The translations under genes and the position numbers were made by a program. 21,824 bases of DNA from an uncultured Clostridium sp. (GTDB lineage: Bacteria > Bacillota > Clostridia > Peptostreptococcales > Peptostreptococcaceae). Shown here one piece after another: positions 15,162-21,824 of this stretch (the first letter of the stretch is position 1; each line of letters starts with the position of its first letter). Location of the stretch: NCBI GenBank assembly GCA_900557165.1, contig USRS01000034.1, positions 1-21,824 on the forward strand, written 5' to 3'. Under the pieces are notes generated by a model that saw only the letters and a program-made list of their open reading frames with translations, had not been told where the DNA came from and made no database searches.

Positions 15162-15644
15162 TTATTGTGAATGCTTAAAATTCTCATATATATTTTTTGC
15201 CGTATAAATAAAAACTATAATAAAACTTATGCCTATAAAATAATTAAATCCTGTCAACAAGCTAATTACTAAAAGTGTTATTAATAAATTAATTCCCTTT
15301 TTACCATTTTCATTTATAAAGTTATCTGCTGATACTTCTATATTGTTTTTTACATTTTCTATAACTTGTTTAACTTGTTTTTCATAACTTATCTTATAAA
15401 CTAAATAAATTATTTCTATTAATAAAACACCTATTCCAAGAAATACTTTTACATGAAAAGAAATATAAAGTATGAAAAGAGCTAAAATTATCTTCAATCC
15501 TTTAAATAAAAAGCTATCTATTTTCAATGTTACATTTCTAATTTTTTTACATCCATTTCTAAGTTCATAATCCTTATGAGGCATATTGCTCATTTTAGTT
15601 TTTACAACTTCTGAGTAAAATAACTTAATAATACTATTTATCAT
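15162..15644 (-). CDS. Small membrane protein with four predicted helices, unknown function
   Basis: 160 residues from ATG 15644, chosen because AAAGGAAG lies 7 bases upstream; the open frame also allows a TTG 21 bases earlier, which would place the ribosome site inside the gene. A basic amphipathic N-terminus (~1-45, with a hydrophilic stretch KMSNMPHKDYELRNGCKK) is followed by two hydrophobic pairs: helices at ~48-64 and ~67-84, a soluble segment ~85-116, then helices at ~117-133 and ~135-149. No signal peptide, catalytic motif or known domain is recognised. Located between the phosphatase gene and a divergent unknown gene with its own terminator, so it is probably monocistronic. Confidence 0.72.
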   Translation of the reverse strand: MINSIIKLFYSEVVKTKMSNMPHKDYELRNGCKKIRNVTLKIDSFLFKGLKIILALFILYISFHVKVFLGIGVLLIEIIYLVYKISYEKQVKQVIENVKNNIEVSADNFINENGKKGINLLITLLVISLLTGFNYFIGISFIIVFIYTAKNIYENFKHSQ

Positions 15645-15838
15645 AATTTCACTTCCTTTCCCCAAATTAATACCTCTTTTATTTACATTCTTGGTTATTT
15701 TTATTTTTTTTATACTTTATCTAAACTTTTATTAATAAAACTTTTTATTTTTTAAATTTTCTGATAAAAAGTATTCTATTTATAAATTGGGCAACAATAA
15801 AAGATAAGAACTTATTTTAATAATAGGAGTGGTCTCTT

Positions 15839-16315
15839 ATGGAGATAAAAGAATTAGACTTAGAAACACGTAACAAAATTTATAGTCATACTAAAAGTAT
15901 TTTGAGAAAATACCAAAAGGGAATAGTAACCGGCAAGTTAACAGCAGATAAGTTTGCTAAAAATATACTTTGTGATGATTATATTAATCATCTACTAAGT
16001 GAAGATTTATTAAACGAAGAAGATTTTAAATCTTCTTATATAGATTACATAAATACTCTTATTCATATTCAAAATGAAAATCTAGCAACTTCTCGCAAAA
16101 GAAAAAAAGAAAAGAAAAAAATATTACCGCCTAATGTTTCTCAAAAGCTAAAATTAAAAAAAATACTTCAAGACGAAGGATATGATTTAGTTATCCCTAT
16201 TCAATACTTAAATAGTAATGATATGGATAGTATAATCAAATATATTGAAACGGGAGATATCGATTTAGGAAATGAGCGAATTTACAATTACATACAAAAA
16301 ACTAATCTTAGTTAA
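15839..16315 (+). CDS. Hypothetical protein with charged central region
   Basis: 158 residues, not recognised. ATG 15839 is preceded by AGGAG about ten bases upstream. The protein is hydrophilic and helix-rich with no membrane span. A strongly basic run, SRKRKKEKKK (85-94), splits an N-terminal acidic half (~1-80) from a C-terminal half (~98-158) containing NVSQKLKLKKILQDEGYDL and ending in alternating helices. The basic run suggests nucleic-acid contact or a flexible linker, but this is a guess. It is one of few plus-strand genes here, divergent from the membrane protein, and ends in a strong terminator shared with a small convergent gene. Confidence 0.75.
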   Translation: MEIKELDLETRNKIYSHTKSILRKYQKGIVTGKLTADKFAKNILCDDYINHLLSEDLLNEEDFKSSYIDYINTLIHIQNENLATSRKRKKEKKKILPPNVSQKLKLKKILQDEGYDLVIPIQYLNSNDMDSIIKYIETGDIDLGNERIYNYIQKTNLS

Positions 16316-16353
16316 AAAAAAGCACTACTAATTAAATTTTAGTAGTGCCTTTT
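16314..16353. terminator. Bidirectional terminator between two small convergent genes
   Basis: GCACTACTAA (16322-16331) and TTAGTAGTGC (16339-16348) form a perfect 10-bp stem. CTTTT follows on the plus strand and a run of eight A precedes the stem, giving an even better U-run on the minus strand. It serves the gene ending at 16315 and the small gene ending at 16370. Confidence 0.9.
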
Positions 16354-16369
16354 AAATAAAGGAATTTAG

Positions 16370-16540
16370 TTATCCCATAGCCTTTTCTAACTTTGATAAA
16401 TGTTGTATTGGATAATATCTTAATAATTCTCTAAATTGTTCCACACTTAAACCTTCTGTGGTAGTGTATATTTTTATTTTTTCATCCACATCTGCATTAA
16501 TAAAGTCTTGTTTAATTTTGTCAAAATCTACTGCTATCAT
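16370..16540 (-). CDS. Small conserved-looking protein, 56 residues
   Basis: Starts at ATG 16540 with AAGGAGTG spaced about 8 bases upstream and ends at TAA 16370, just before a strong terminator. The protein begins MIAVDFDKIKQDFINADVDE and continues with TTEGLSVEQFRELLRYYPIQ and HLSKLEKAMG. It is soluble, mixed-charge and probably all-helical; no function is recognised. The ribosome site, normal codon use and dedicated terminator make it a credible gene despite its size. It lies between a convergent unknown gene and mntP. Confidence 0.75.
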   Translation of the reverse strand: MIAVDFDKIKQDFINADVDEKIKIYTTTEGLSVEQFRELLRYYPIQHLSKLEKAMG

Positions 16541-16615
16541 AGTAAACACTCCTTATGTATGATTAATATTATATATAGTGTTATTTTAACCAAGACATTT
16601 ATTTTTATTTATATT

Positions 16616-17218
16616 CTATACAAATGGAAATAATCCTAAATGTTCAAATAATATTTTAAGACCTATTAGTATTAATATTATACCACCGGCTGCTTCTGCT
16701 TTTGATTTATATTTTGTTCCAAAAACATTACCTATTTTAACTCCAACTGCTGATAAAACAAAAGTTACTATACCTATAAATGATACTGCTGGTATAATAT
16801 CAACTTGTAAAAATGCAAATGTAACACCTACTGCAAGGGCATCTATACTTGTTGCAATGGCTAACATTACCATATTTTTAAATCCTAGTTGATTTACTTC
16901 GTCTTCACCTACTGCAGTTTCAGCTAAGTCAACTAAATCATCATCTTTTGCAAAAGATTCTCTAATCATATTTATTCCTATAACGCCTAATAAAATAAAT
17001 GCTATCCAGTGATCAATACTAGTTATATAGTCCTTAAATTGTACTCCTAAAATAAATCCTATCAATGGCATACCTGCTTGGAATCCACCAAAATATAGAC
17101 CTACCTTTGAACATTCTTTTAAACTAACTGTTCTAAGTGACAATCCTTTACATATAGATACTGCAAAAGCATCCATAGAAAGTCCCACTGCTAATATGAA
17201 TAACTCTATTAAACTCAT
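16616..17218 (-). CDS. mntP: Manganese efflux pump MntP
   Basis: Inner-membrane exporter protecting against excess Mn2+. 200 residues with six hydrophobic helices in two repeats. The repeat signatures are [14 protein letters not shown] (13-26, Asp16) and [15 protein letters not shown] (122-136, Asp126), which correspond to the essential aspartates of the family. A loop (~87-112, [17 protein letters not shown]) is acidic. Start set at ATG 17218 because AAGGAAGG lies just upstream; the open frame runs 33 codons further but that stretch overlaps the structured leader and does not look like protein. Controlled by the yybP-ykoY riboswitch at 17449-17542, a classic pairing, which strongly supports the function. 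Confidence 0.95.
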   Translation of the reverse strand: MSLIELFILAVGLSMDAFAVSICKGLSLRTVSLKECSKVGLYFGGFQAGMPLIGFILGVQFKDYITSIDHWIAFILLGVIGINMIRESFAKDDDLVDLAETAVGEDEVNQLGFKNMVMLAIATSIDALAVGVTFAFLQVDIIPAVSFIGIVTFVLSAVGVKIGNVFGTKYKSKAEAAGGIILILIGLKILFEHLGLFPFV

Positions 17219-17296
17219 ATTATTCCTTCCTTTCATATTCATAAATTTAATTTTACTTTGATTATTTTTCCCATTTAAACTAAAAAATTCACTTCG

Positions 17297-17356
17297 CTTA
17301 AGCCACTGCGTGGTCACTACCCTTCATGTCGCCAACGACTTCGTCCGTTGCTCAAG
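17297..17356 (-). other. GC-rich, multi-hairpin 60-nt element in the mntP leader
   Basis: Between the riboswitch terminator and mntP lies a block of clearly higher GC than its surroundings. Outer arms CTTGAGC (17350-17356) and GCTTAAG (17297-17303) pair with one G-U. Inside are CAAC/GTTG plus GAC/GTC with a GAA loop (17333-17350) and CCAC/GTGG (17303-17313). The fold resembles a multi-branched RNA or a small extragenic repeat. I see no second copy in the window. Function unknown. Confidence 0.5.
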
Positions 17357-17417
17357 TTAATAAGTTGTAAATTATAAACTATCCACAGATATAAAAATTT
17401 ATAATTTCCTTACAATT

Positions 17418-17457
17418 AAAAAAAGACCCACCTATAGCCAAAGCTATAGATAAGTCT
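17418..17457 (-). terminator. Riboswitch-controlled terminator upstream of mntP
   Basis: Minus strand AGACTTATCTATAGC (17443-17457) pairs with GCTATAGGTGGGTCT (17424-17438) over 15 bp (with G-U pairs) around a 4-nt loop, followed by six U. Its 5' arm contains the CTTATC that forms P1 of the riboswitch, so ligand-bound aptamer should prevent termination. Confidence 0.9.
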
Positions 17458-17542
17458 CATTATTCAAAACAAAGCCAGATAGTTAAACTATCAGTATGTT
17501 GACTTTATTACACTAAATATTAGTGCCAACTACTCCCTTATC
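17449..17542 (-). promoter_or_regulatory. yybP-ykoY (Mn2+) riboswitch aptamer
   Basis: On the minus strand P1 pairs GATAAG (17537-17542) with CTTATC (17449-17454). The conserved AAGGGAGTAG follows at the 5' side, then a CACTA/TAGTG hairpin, the AAAGTCAACATAC core, a GATAGTT/AACTATC hairpin, GGCTTTG pairing back to AAAGTC, and the conserved AATGAGAC at the 3' side. The P1 3' strand is shared with the terminator, indicating an ON switch: Mn2+ binding frees mntP transcription. Located directly downstream of a strong promoter. Confidence 0.92.
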
Positions 17543-17554
17543 AAAGTATTTTTT

Positions 17555-17583
17555 ATTATATTATATTTACCACTAATAGTCAA
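17555..17583 (-). promoter_or_regulatory. mntP promoter
   Basis: Minus-strand TTGACT (17578-17583) and TATAAT (17555-17560) with a 17-bp spacer. The transcript would begin just before the riboswitch P1 helix. Confidence 0.9.
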
Positions 17584-17626
17584 TATTCCTCTTTTTTGAT
17601 ATCTTTAAATATTTTTCACAAAAATA

Positions 17627-17666
17627 TAGGCAAGTTTAAAGAATATTATCTATTTAAACTTGCCTA
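17627..17666 (-). terminator. Hairpin after the SASP gene
   Basis: TAGGCAAGTTTAAA (17627-17640) and TTTAAACTTGCCTA (17653-17666) form a perfect 14-bp stem with a 12-nt loop. On the minus strand it is followed by TATTTTT, a modest U-run. It separates the SASP gene from the mntP promoter. Confidence 0.75.
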
Positions 17667-17700
17667 CTTATTTAACTATATATTATATTTTATTTTCTAA

Positions 17701-17919
17701 TTATTGTTGACCTTTACCTGCCATTTGTTGTTCAGCCATTTCAACCAGTTTTTTAGTCATATATCCACCTACATAACCATTTTCTCTAGCTGTAAGGTTA
17801 CCTTTGTCAACTTGTTGATAATTTGACATACCAAGTTCACTAGCTATTTCTAGTTTCATTTGATTTAATGCAGCTTTTGCTTCAGGAACAGCCTTTGTAT
17901 TATTATTGTTACTTGCCAT
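17701..17919 (-). CDS. Alpha/beta-type small acid-soluble spore protein
   Basis: 72 residues. Coats and protects DNA in the dormant spore and is degraded by the GPR protease at germination. Family signatures: PEAKAALNQMKLEIASELG (12-30), containing the GPR cleavage region around KLEIASELG (22-30), and NGYVGGYMTKKLVEMAEQQM in the C-terminal half, the second DNA-binding helix. Length is typical. ATG 17919 follows AGAGGT. Monocistronic, with a sigma-G-like promoter and its own hairpin. It is direct evidence that the organism forms endospores. Confidence 0.95.
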   Translation of the reverse strand: MASNNNNTKAVPEAKAALNQMKLEIASELGMSNYQQVDKGNLTARENGYVGGYMTKKLVEMAEQQMAGKGQQ

Positions 17920-17959
17920 GTTATTACCTCTTTTCTTTTTTAATATTTGTTTCTAATAC

Positions 17960-17988
17960 TATTATGTTACAATTGAGTTTTAACATGT
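17960..17988 (-). promoter_or_regulatory. Sigma-G-type forespore promoter of the SASP gene
   Basis: Minus-strand CATAATA (17960-17966) matches the sigma-F/G -10 pattern, with ACATG (17984-17988) 17 bp upstream in place of the -35 GHATR. Position about 40 bp before the SASP ATG and the known sigma-G control of this family support it. Confidence 0.6.
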
Positions 17989-18009
17989 ATGCAATTTTTG
18001 ACAAATTTT

Positions 18010-19236
18010 TTAACAGTTGATTCCTGCTAAATAAGCTGTTGAGTAAGCAATTTGAAGATTAAATCCACCTGTATAGGCATCTACATCTATAATCTCTCCA
18101 GCAAAGAAAAGATTTTTGATTATTTTAGATTCCATTGTACTAGCGTTTATTTCACTTACTTTAATTCCTCCAGAAGTTATTATTGCCTCTTCTATTGGTC
18201 TGTATCGTCTTACTGTAAAAGTAATGTTTTTTAGTAAATGAACAAGATTTAATCTTTGTTGTTTAGATATTTGATTTACTTTCATATGTTTTGGTATTTC
18301 ACTTAATTCAATTATTATTGGTATAAGTTTTCTTGGAAGTAAATCATCTAATGCATTTTCAAAGTTTTTATTAGTATATTTAGTAAAATCTTTTATAATT
18401 CTTTTATCTAATTTTTCTTCATCTAATGCTGGTTTTAAATCTAGCACTATCTTGTAATTTTCTTTACTAGTATCTTTCATTCTGCAGCTGGCAGATTTAA
18501 TAATCGGTCCATCTAAACCGTATTTAGTAAATTCCATTTCTCCAAAATCATCATATACTTTTTTATTTTTACTATCTAATACTTTAATAGCCACGTTTCT
18601 AAGTGATAGTTTTTCTAAATTTTTAACAAATTCCTCTTGTACTTCTATTCCTATTAAAGAAGGTTTTGGATTTATTATTGTATGCCCCATTGAAGAAGCA
18701 AATTTATATCCATCTCCTGTAGATCCAGTAAGAGGATAACTCATTCCTCCCGTTGCCAGTATAACACTATCACATTTTATAACTTCATTTCCATTATATA
18801 TAACTTTTTCTATTTTATTGTCTTTAGTGACAATTTTATTTACTTTTGCATTTAATATTACTTTTACATTTTTATTTAGAACTTGCTTTTCTAAAGCTTT
18901 TACTACATCTAATGCTTTATCACTTTCAGGAAATACTCTTTTTCCTCTTTCTGTTTTTGTTTTAACTCCTAAAGAATTAAACATAACTATAGCATCATAA
19001 TTTGTAAAAGTATAAAAAGCACTATATAAAAATTTCCCGTTTGTTGGAACATTTTCTATTAATTCTTCTACTTCACAGTCATTAGTAATATTACATCTTC
19101 CTTTGCCTGTAATTAAAAGTTTTCTTCCTAATCTATGTTGTTTTTCAAGAAGAATTACCTCAGCACCATTATCTGCTGCTGTGGATGCTGCCATCATTCC
19201 TGCAGGTCCCCCACCTATTACTACTACCTTTTTCAA
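18010..19236 (-). CDS. HI0933/BaiN-family NAD(P)/FAD-dependent oxidoreductase
   Basis: Flavoprotein of about 408 residues; the family's natural substrates are mostly unassigned (members include BaiN, implicated in bile-acid metabolism). The N-terminal dinucleotide-binding motif VVVIGGGPAGMMAAS is followed by GRKLLITGKGRCNITN, the family's hallmark. ILATGGMSYPLTGSTGDGY and the C-terminal FAD motif FFAGEIIDVDAYTGGFNLQ are also present. I place the start at TTG 19236, which has AGAGG 8 bases upstream and gives the usual LKKVVVIGGG beginning; an ATG at 19266 in the same frame would add ten residues and overlaps the preceding stop as TAATG but has no ribosome site. Likely cotranscribed with the PAP2 gene. 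Substrate unknown. Confidence 0.9.
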   Translation of the reverse strand: MKKVVVIGGGPAGMMAASTAADNGAEVILLEKQHRLGRKLLITGKGRCNITNDCEVEELIENVPTNGKFLYSAFYTFTNYDAIVMFNSLGVKTKTERGKRVFPESDKALDVVKALEKQVLNKNVKVILNAKVNKIVTKDNKIEKVIYNGNEVIKCDSVILATGGMSYPLTGSTGDGYKFASSMGHTIINPKPSLIGIEVQEEFVKNLEKLSLRNVAIKVLDSKNKKVYDDFGEMEFTKYGLDGPIIKSASCRMKDTSKENYKIVLDLKPALDEEKLDKRIIKDFTKYTNKNFENALDDLLPRKLIPIIIELSEIPKHMKVNQISKQQRLNLVHLLKNITFTVRRYRPIEEAIITSGGIKVSEINASTMESKIIKNLFFAGEIIDVDAYTGGFNLQIAYSTAYLAGINC

Positions 19237-19265
19237 ATAATCATCCTCTCTTAATCTAGGAATCA

Positions 19266-20183
19266 TTATGCTAGTTTAAATAATTTAAATAAAGCTGGTG
19301 CTATTGCTACACCCCAAAATACTATAATTGTATATTTTAAATATTTGAATATATTAATTATCTCTTCATTCTTGCCAATCATAAAAGTATTTTCTATATT
19401 TTTAAATATTAAATAAACTATTAATAATGATATTATTCCTATTATAAATCTAAGTATTTTACCTTTAGTTCCTTCTATTTTTGAAGTACTCTTAGAAAAT
19501 ATATTTTTTCTTTGTTTATTTTCTGTACTAAAGCTAATATAAGTATCTTCCACCATATAACCTAAAGCAAATCCACTGTAAAGACCAAATAACTTATAAA
19601 AGTCTTCTCCTCCTACAAAATATGTACAAACTCCAAATATTAACATTATTATCACTAGTATGTAATAATTTTTACTATTATCTATATAGTCAAATAATTT
19701 AATAAATAATATACTCAGTATAATTCCAAGTATCCATCCTACAATAACATCCATTGGCCAGTGTACTGCTAAATATAATCTAGATATTCCTGCTCCTAAA
19801 ATCATTAAAATACCTATTATATATATCCATATGTTTTTAAATTGCGTTATCATAGATGTCCAAAAAGTTGTAGCTGTTTGTGTATGACCACTTGGAAAAG
19901 AGTATCCTGTGGCTGTTTGTGTTCTCAGTGATATCAAACCTTTTGTTCCAATTGGCCTTGGCATTTTTACAATGTTTTTTACGGCTACATTTATATTTAA
20001 ACTTCCTGCTAGGGCAAATAATATTCTCTGACCAGCTTTTTTATTTATACACCAATATAACATAGCTGTTAGTACAGTTATTACAGGTACTTCTGTACAT
20101 ATAGTAAAAAATGTAAATATTCCTGTTAGTAATTCATTTCTTATACTCTGTAAATACATTAATATATCAAGTTGAAATCCCAT
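19266..20183 (-). CDS. PAP2-superfamily membrane phosphatase
   Basis: Integral membrane protein of 305 residues, probably acting on a lipid phosphate or pyrophosphate (for example undecaprenyl pyrophosphate or phosphatidate-type substrates); which one is not shown. The three PAP2 motifs are intact: KNIVKMPRP (69-77), PSGH (97-100) and SRLYLAVHWPMD (134-145, catalytic His141). About six hydrophobic segments surround them, and three or so more follow (~175-195, ~245-265, ~285-300), an extension beyond the compact PAP2 core. A hydrophilic segment (~218-240) lies between. ATG 20183 follows GGAAGGTGG. Its stop touches a possible start of the downstream flavoprotein gene, suggesting an operon. Confidence 0.9.
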   Translation of the reverse strand: MGFQLDILMYLQSIRNELLTGIFTFFTICTEVPVITVLTAMLYWCINKKAGQRILFALAGSLNINVAVKNIVKMPRPIGTKGLISLRTQTATGYSFPSGHTQTATTFWTSMITQFKNIWIYIIGILMILGAGISRLYLAVHWPMDVIVGWILGIILSILFIKLFDYIDNSKNYYILVIIMLIFGVCTYFVGGEDFYKLFGLYSGFALGYMVEDTYISFSTENKQRKNIFSKSTSKIEGTKGKILRFIIGIISLLIVYLIFKNIENTFMIGKNEEIINIFKYLKYTIIVFWGVAIAPALFKLFKLA

Positions 20184-20294
20184 AGTTTACCACCTTCCAA
20201 TAAAATACTCATCCATATCTATTTTACATAATTTTTTATAATAAATATATAATTTTTATGATATTTATAATTTATATAATTTTTTTATAATGTT

Positions 20295-20330
20295 AAAAAG
20301 GAGCATAAGATAATTCTTATACTCCTTTTT
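20295..20330. terminator. Bidirectional terminator after hpt
   Basis: AAAAAGGAGCATAAGA (20295-20310) and TCTTATACTCCTTTTT (20315-20330) form a 16-bp stem with one mismatch and a 4-nt loop, with U-runs on both strands. It ends the hpt transcript 10 bp after its stop. Confidence 0.88.
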
Positions 20331-20339
20331 ATTATGTTC

Positions 20340-20864
20340 TTATATATCTTCAACAATACCTATATATGGAAGATTTCTATATTTTTCATCATAATCTATA
20401 CCATATCCTACTATAAATTTATCTTCTATAACATATCCTACATAATCTACATCTATATTTGCCGTTCTTCTTTGAGGTTTATCTAATAATGTACAAAGCT
20501 TTAATGATTTTGGTCTTCTAGTTTTTAAAGCTGCCACTAATGAACTTAATGTTAAACCTGAATCTATAATATCTTCAACTATTAATACATTTTTATTTTC
20601 TATATCTACGTCTAAGTCTTTTATGATTTTTACTGTTCCTGATGACTCAGTTGAACTACCATAACTTGAAACAACCATAAAATCCATTCTTACATCTAAA
20701 TCTATTTCTCTTATTAAATCTGCACAAAAAACACTAGCGCCTTTTAAAATCCCTACAACTAGTAATTCTTCTCCTGCATAATCTTTTTCTATTTGTTTTG
20801 CAAGTTCCTTAACTTTTGATTTAATCTCTTCTGCAGAGTACATAACGCCATTTAATTTATACAT
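20340..20864 (-). CDS. hpt: Hypoxanthine (guanine) phosphoribosyltransferase
   Basis: Purine salvage enzyme: hypoxanthine or guanine plus PRPP gives IMP or GMP. 174 residues, normal for bacterial Hpt. The PRPP loop VLIVEDIIDSGLTLSSL (93-109) with its acidic pair Glu97-Asp98 is intact; VVGILKGASVFCADL (36-50) forms the pyrophosphate loop, and the flexible SSYGSSTESSG (66-76) is characteristic, as is the C-terminal FIVGYGIDYDEKYRNLPYIG. ATG 20864 follows AGGGAGG. It has its own promoter and terminator, so it is monocistronic. In many Firmicutes hpt neighbours tilS and ftsH; that context is absent here. Confidence 0.97.
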   Translation of the reverse strand: MYKLNGVMYSAEEIKSKVKELAKQIEKDYAGEELLVVGILKGASVFCADLIREIDLDVRMDFMVVSSYGSSTESSGTVKIIKDLDVDIENKNVLIVEDIIDSGLTLSSLVAALKTRRPKSLKLCTLLDKPQRRTANIDVDYVGYVIEDKFIVGYGIDYDEKYRNLPYIGIVEDI

Positions 20865-20894
20865 AATTTCCTCCCTTGGTTATGAATCATTTCT

Positions 20895-20922
20895 ATTATA
20901 ACATATATTAATAACTATTCAA
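20895..20922 (-). promoter_or_regulatory. hpt promoter
   Basis: Minus-strand TTGAAT (20917-20922) and TATAAT (20895-20900) with a 16-bp spacer, about 30 bp before the hpt ATG. Confidence 0.65.
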
Positions 20923-20969
20923 TAGTTTTTGTTCGTTTTTTATCTTTAAACAAAAATTTTCTTACACAA

Positions 20970-20985
20970 ATTGTATTAGTACAAT
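20970..20985. repeat. Small inverted repeat in the hpt/cobD divergent region
   Basis: ATTGTA (20970-20975) and TACAAT (20980-20985) around TTAG form a compact dyad between the two divergent genes. It could be an operator; it is short and in AT-rich sequence, so weak. Confidence 0.3.
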
Positions 20986-21067
20986 ATTATTTTTATTTTT
21001 ATTATTATCTACATATATTAAATTTATATTATACTATAGTGATATATAAAAAACAGGAGGTCTATTT

Positions 21068-21824
21068 ATGAGTGTAAATCATGGTGCTAATTTATACGAT
21101 TTATCAAAAAAATATGGTTTTTCTAAAGATGAATTTTTAGATTTTAGCTCTAACATTAATCCTTTTGGAACATCTTCTTTAGCTAAAGAATATGTAATTA
21201 ATAATATTAATATGGTATCAGTTTATCCTGATGTTAATTATAGTTCTTTAAAAAAATCCATCTCATCTTATTGTAAGTGTAATGAAAATAATATAGTTTT
21301 AGGAAGTGGTGCTACAGAACTTATTTCTTCTTTTATAAACACTATAAAACCAAAAAAAGCAGTTCTTATCTCTCCTGCTTATTCTGAATATGAAAGAGAA
21401 TTAAAAAAACATAATTGCGAAATAATAAAATATTTTTCTAGAGACTATAATGATTTTAAAATAGATACGATAGAATTAGTTGATTTTATTAATGAACATG
21501 AATCAGATTTAATTATAATTTGTAATCCTAACAATCCAACAGGTTTTACTTTTTCTAAATTTGAAATGGAAGTAATTTTAAATAATACTAAAGCTTTTGT
21601 TATGGTAGATGAAACTTATGTGGAATTTACAAACACAAAAATTTATTCTTCTACTCCGCTTGTAGATAAACATGATAATTTATTTGTGATTAGAGGTACT
21701 TCTAAATTTTTCTCAACTCCTGGAATTAGACTTGGATATGGTTTAATCGGTAATTGCGATGTAAAAAATAAAATCAATGATAATTTAGATTTATGGAATA
21801 TTAATATTATAGCTTCTGCCATGG
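21068..21824 (+). CDS. CobD-like PLP-dependent aminotransferase/decarboxylase, N-terminal part
   Basis: Fold-type I PLP enzyme of the threonine-phosphate decarboxylase (CobD) / histidinol-phosphate aminotransferase group; about 252 codons are present and the gene runs off the right edge. The start NHGANLYDL and FLDFSSNINPFG are the usual CobD opening, in which the enzyme makes aminopropanol phosphate for the cobalamin side chain. LGSGATELISSFI, ICNPNNPTG, MVDETYVEF and GTSKFFSTPGIRLGYG (with the PLP lysine after GTS) give the cofactor site. ATG 21068 follows AGGAGG (21055-21060). No cobalamin riboswitch is visible in the short leader, and no other cob gene is in view, so a role in histidine or another amino-acid pathway cannot be excluded. 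Confidence 0.85.
   Translation, partial: MSVNHGANLYDLSKKYGFSKDEFLDFSSNINPFGTSSLAKEYVINNINMVSVYPDVNYSSLKKSISSYCKCNENNIVLGSGATELISSFINTIKPKKAVLISPAYSEYERELKKHNCEIIKYFSRDYNDFKIDTIELVDFINEHESDLIIICNPNNPTGFTFSKFEMEVILNNTKAFVMVDETYVEFTNTKIYSSTPLVDKHDNLFVIRGTSKFFSTPGIRLGYGLIGNCDVKNKINDNLDLWNINIIASAM

Noticed and set aside
14987-15178. Plus-strand 63-codon frame between phosphatase and membrane protein genes
   Set aside because: It spans the terminator at 15102-15132, has no ribosome site and has AT-driven composition.
17219-17317. N-terminal extension of mntP in the same open frame
   Set aside because: It would begin at GTG inside the structured GC-rich element; AAGGAAGG just before ATG 17218 and the family's start at MSLIEL favour the shorter protein.
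20930-21067. Cobalamin riboswitch before the CobD-like gene
   Set aside because: The leader is too short and none of the conserved B12-box sequence is visible.

Overview
The window is very AT-rich (A/T-dominated even inside genes). It carries a spore small acid-soluble protein gene, pyruvate:ferredoxin oxidoreductase, a ferredoxin-type iron-sulfur flavoprotein, PTS sugar uptake with BglG/LicT antitermination and strong AAGGAGG-type ribosome sites. Together these point to an anaerobic, endospore-forming, low-GC member of the Clostridia. I cannot fix the genus from sequence alone. Most genes lie on the minus strand. The plus-strand genes are an HxlR-family regulator, a 158-residue unknown protein and the partial gene at the right edge.

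Layout. 1-2700: the 5' end of pyruvate:ferredoxin oxidoreductase, a long AT-rich gap with several inverted repeats, an HxlR-type regulator, and a PduL-type phosphotransacylase; these two enzymes could pass pyruvate to acetyl-CoA and then acetyl phosphate. 2795-6425: a tightly overlapping aroC-aroB-aroA operon for shikimate/chorismate synthesis, with a promoter and a perfect 11-bp inverted repeat in its leader. 6490-7720: a small membrane-anchored protein of unknown role and an ASCH-domain gene broken by a frameshifting deletion. 7736-12376: an alpha-glucoside (maltose-type) utilisation operon: EIIA, LicT-type antiterminator, EIICB, and a family 4 6-phospho-alpha-glucosidase. It has a promoter overlapped by a cre-like site, a structured leader, and a near-consensus RAT/terminator switch between the antiterminator gene and EIICB.

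12603-15665: a two-gene unit of a GAF-GAF-SpoIIE phosphatase and an iron-sulfur flavoprotein, then a small four-helix membrane protein. 15839-16540: two uncharacterised small genes that converge on a shared bidirectional terminator. 16616-17583: the manganese exporter gene mntP, controlled by a yybP-ykoY (Mn2+) riboswitch whose P1 helix competes directly with a terminator. Its leader also contains an unusual GC-rich, highly foldable 60-nt element. 17627-17988: a SASP gene with a sigma-G-like promoter. 18010-20922: a HI0933-family flavoprotein, a PAP2 phosphatase, and hpt. 21068 to the end: the 5' part of a CobD-like PLP enzyme.

No complete novel defence or mobile system is visible: no CRISPR array, no intact transposase or integrase, no tRNA or rRNA. 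The observations most worth following are the 60-nt foldable element in the mntP leader, the two-tier antitermination architecture of the sugar operon, the pairing of a SpoIIE phosphatase with an iron-sulfur flavoprotein, and the decayed ASCH gene.
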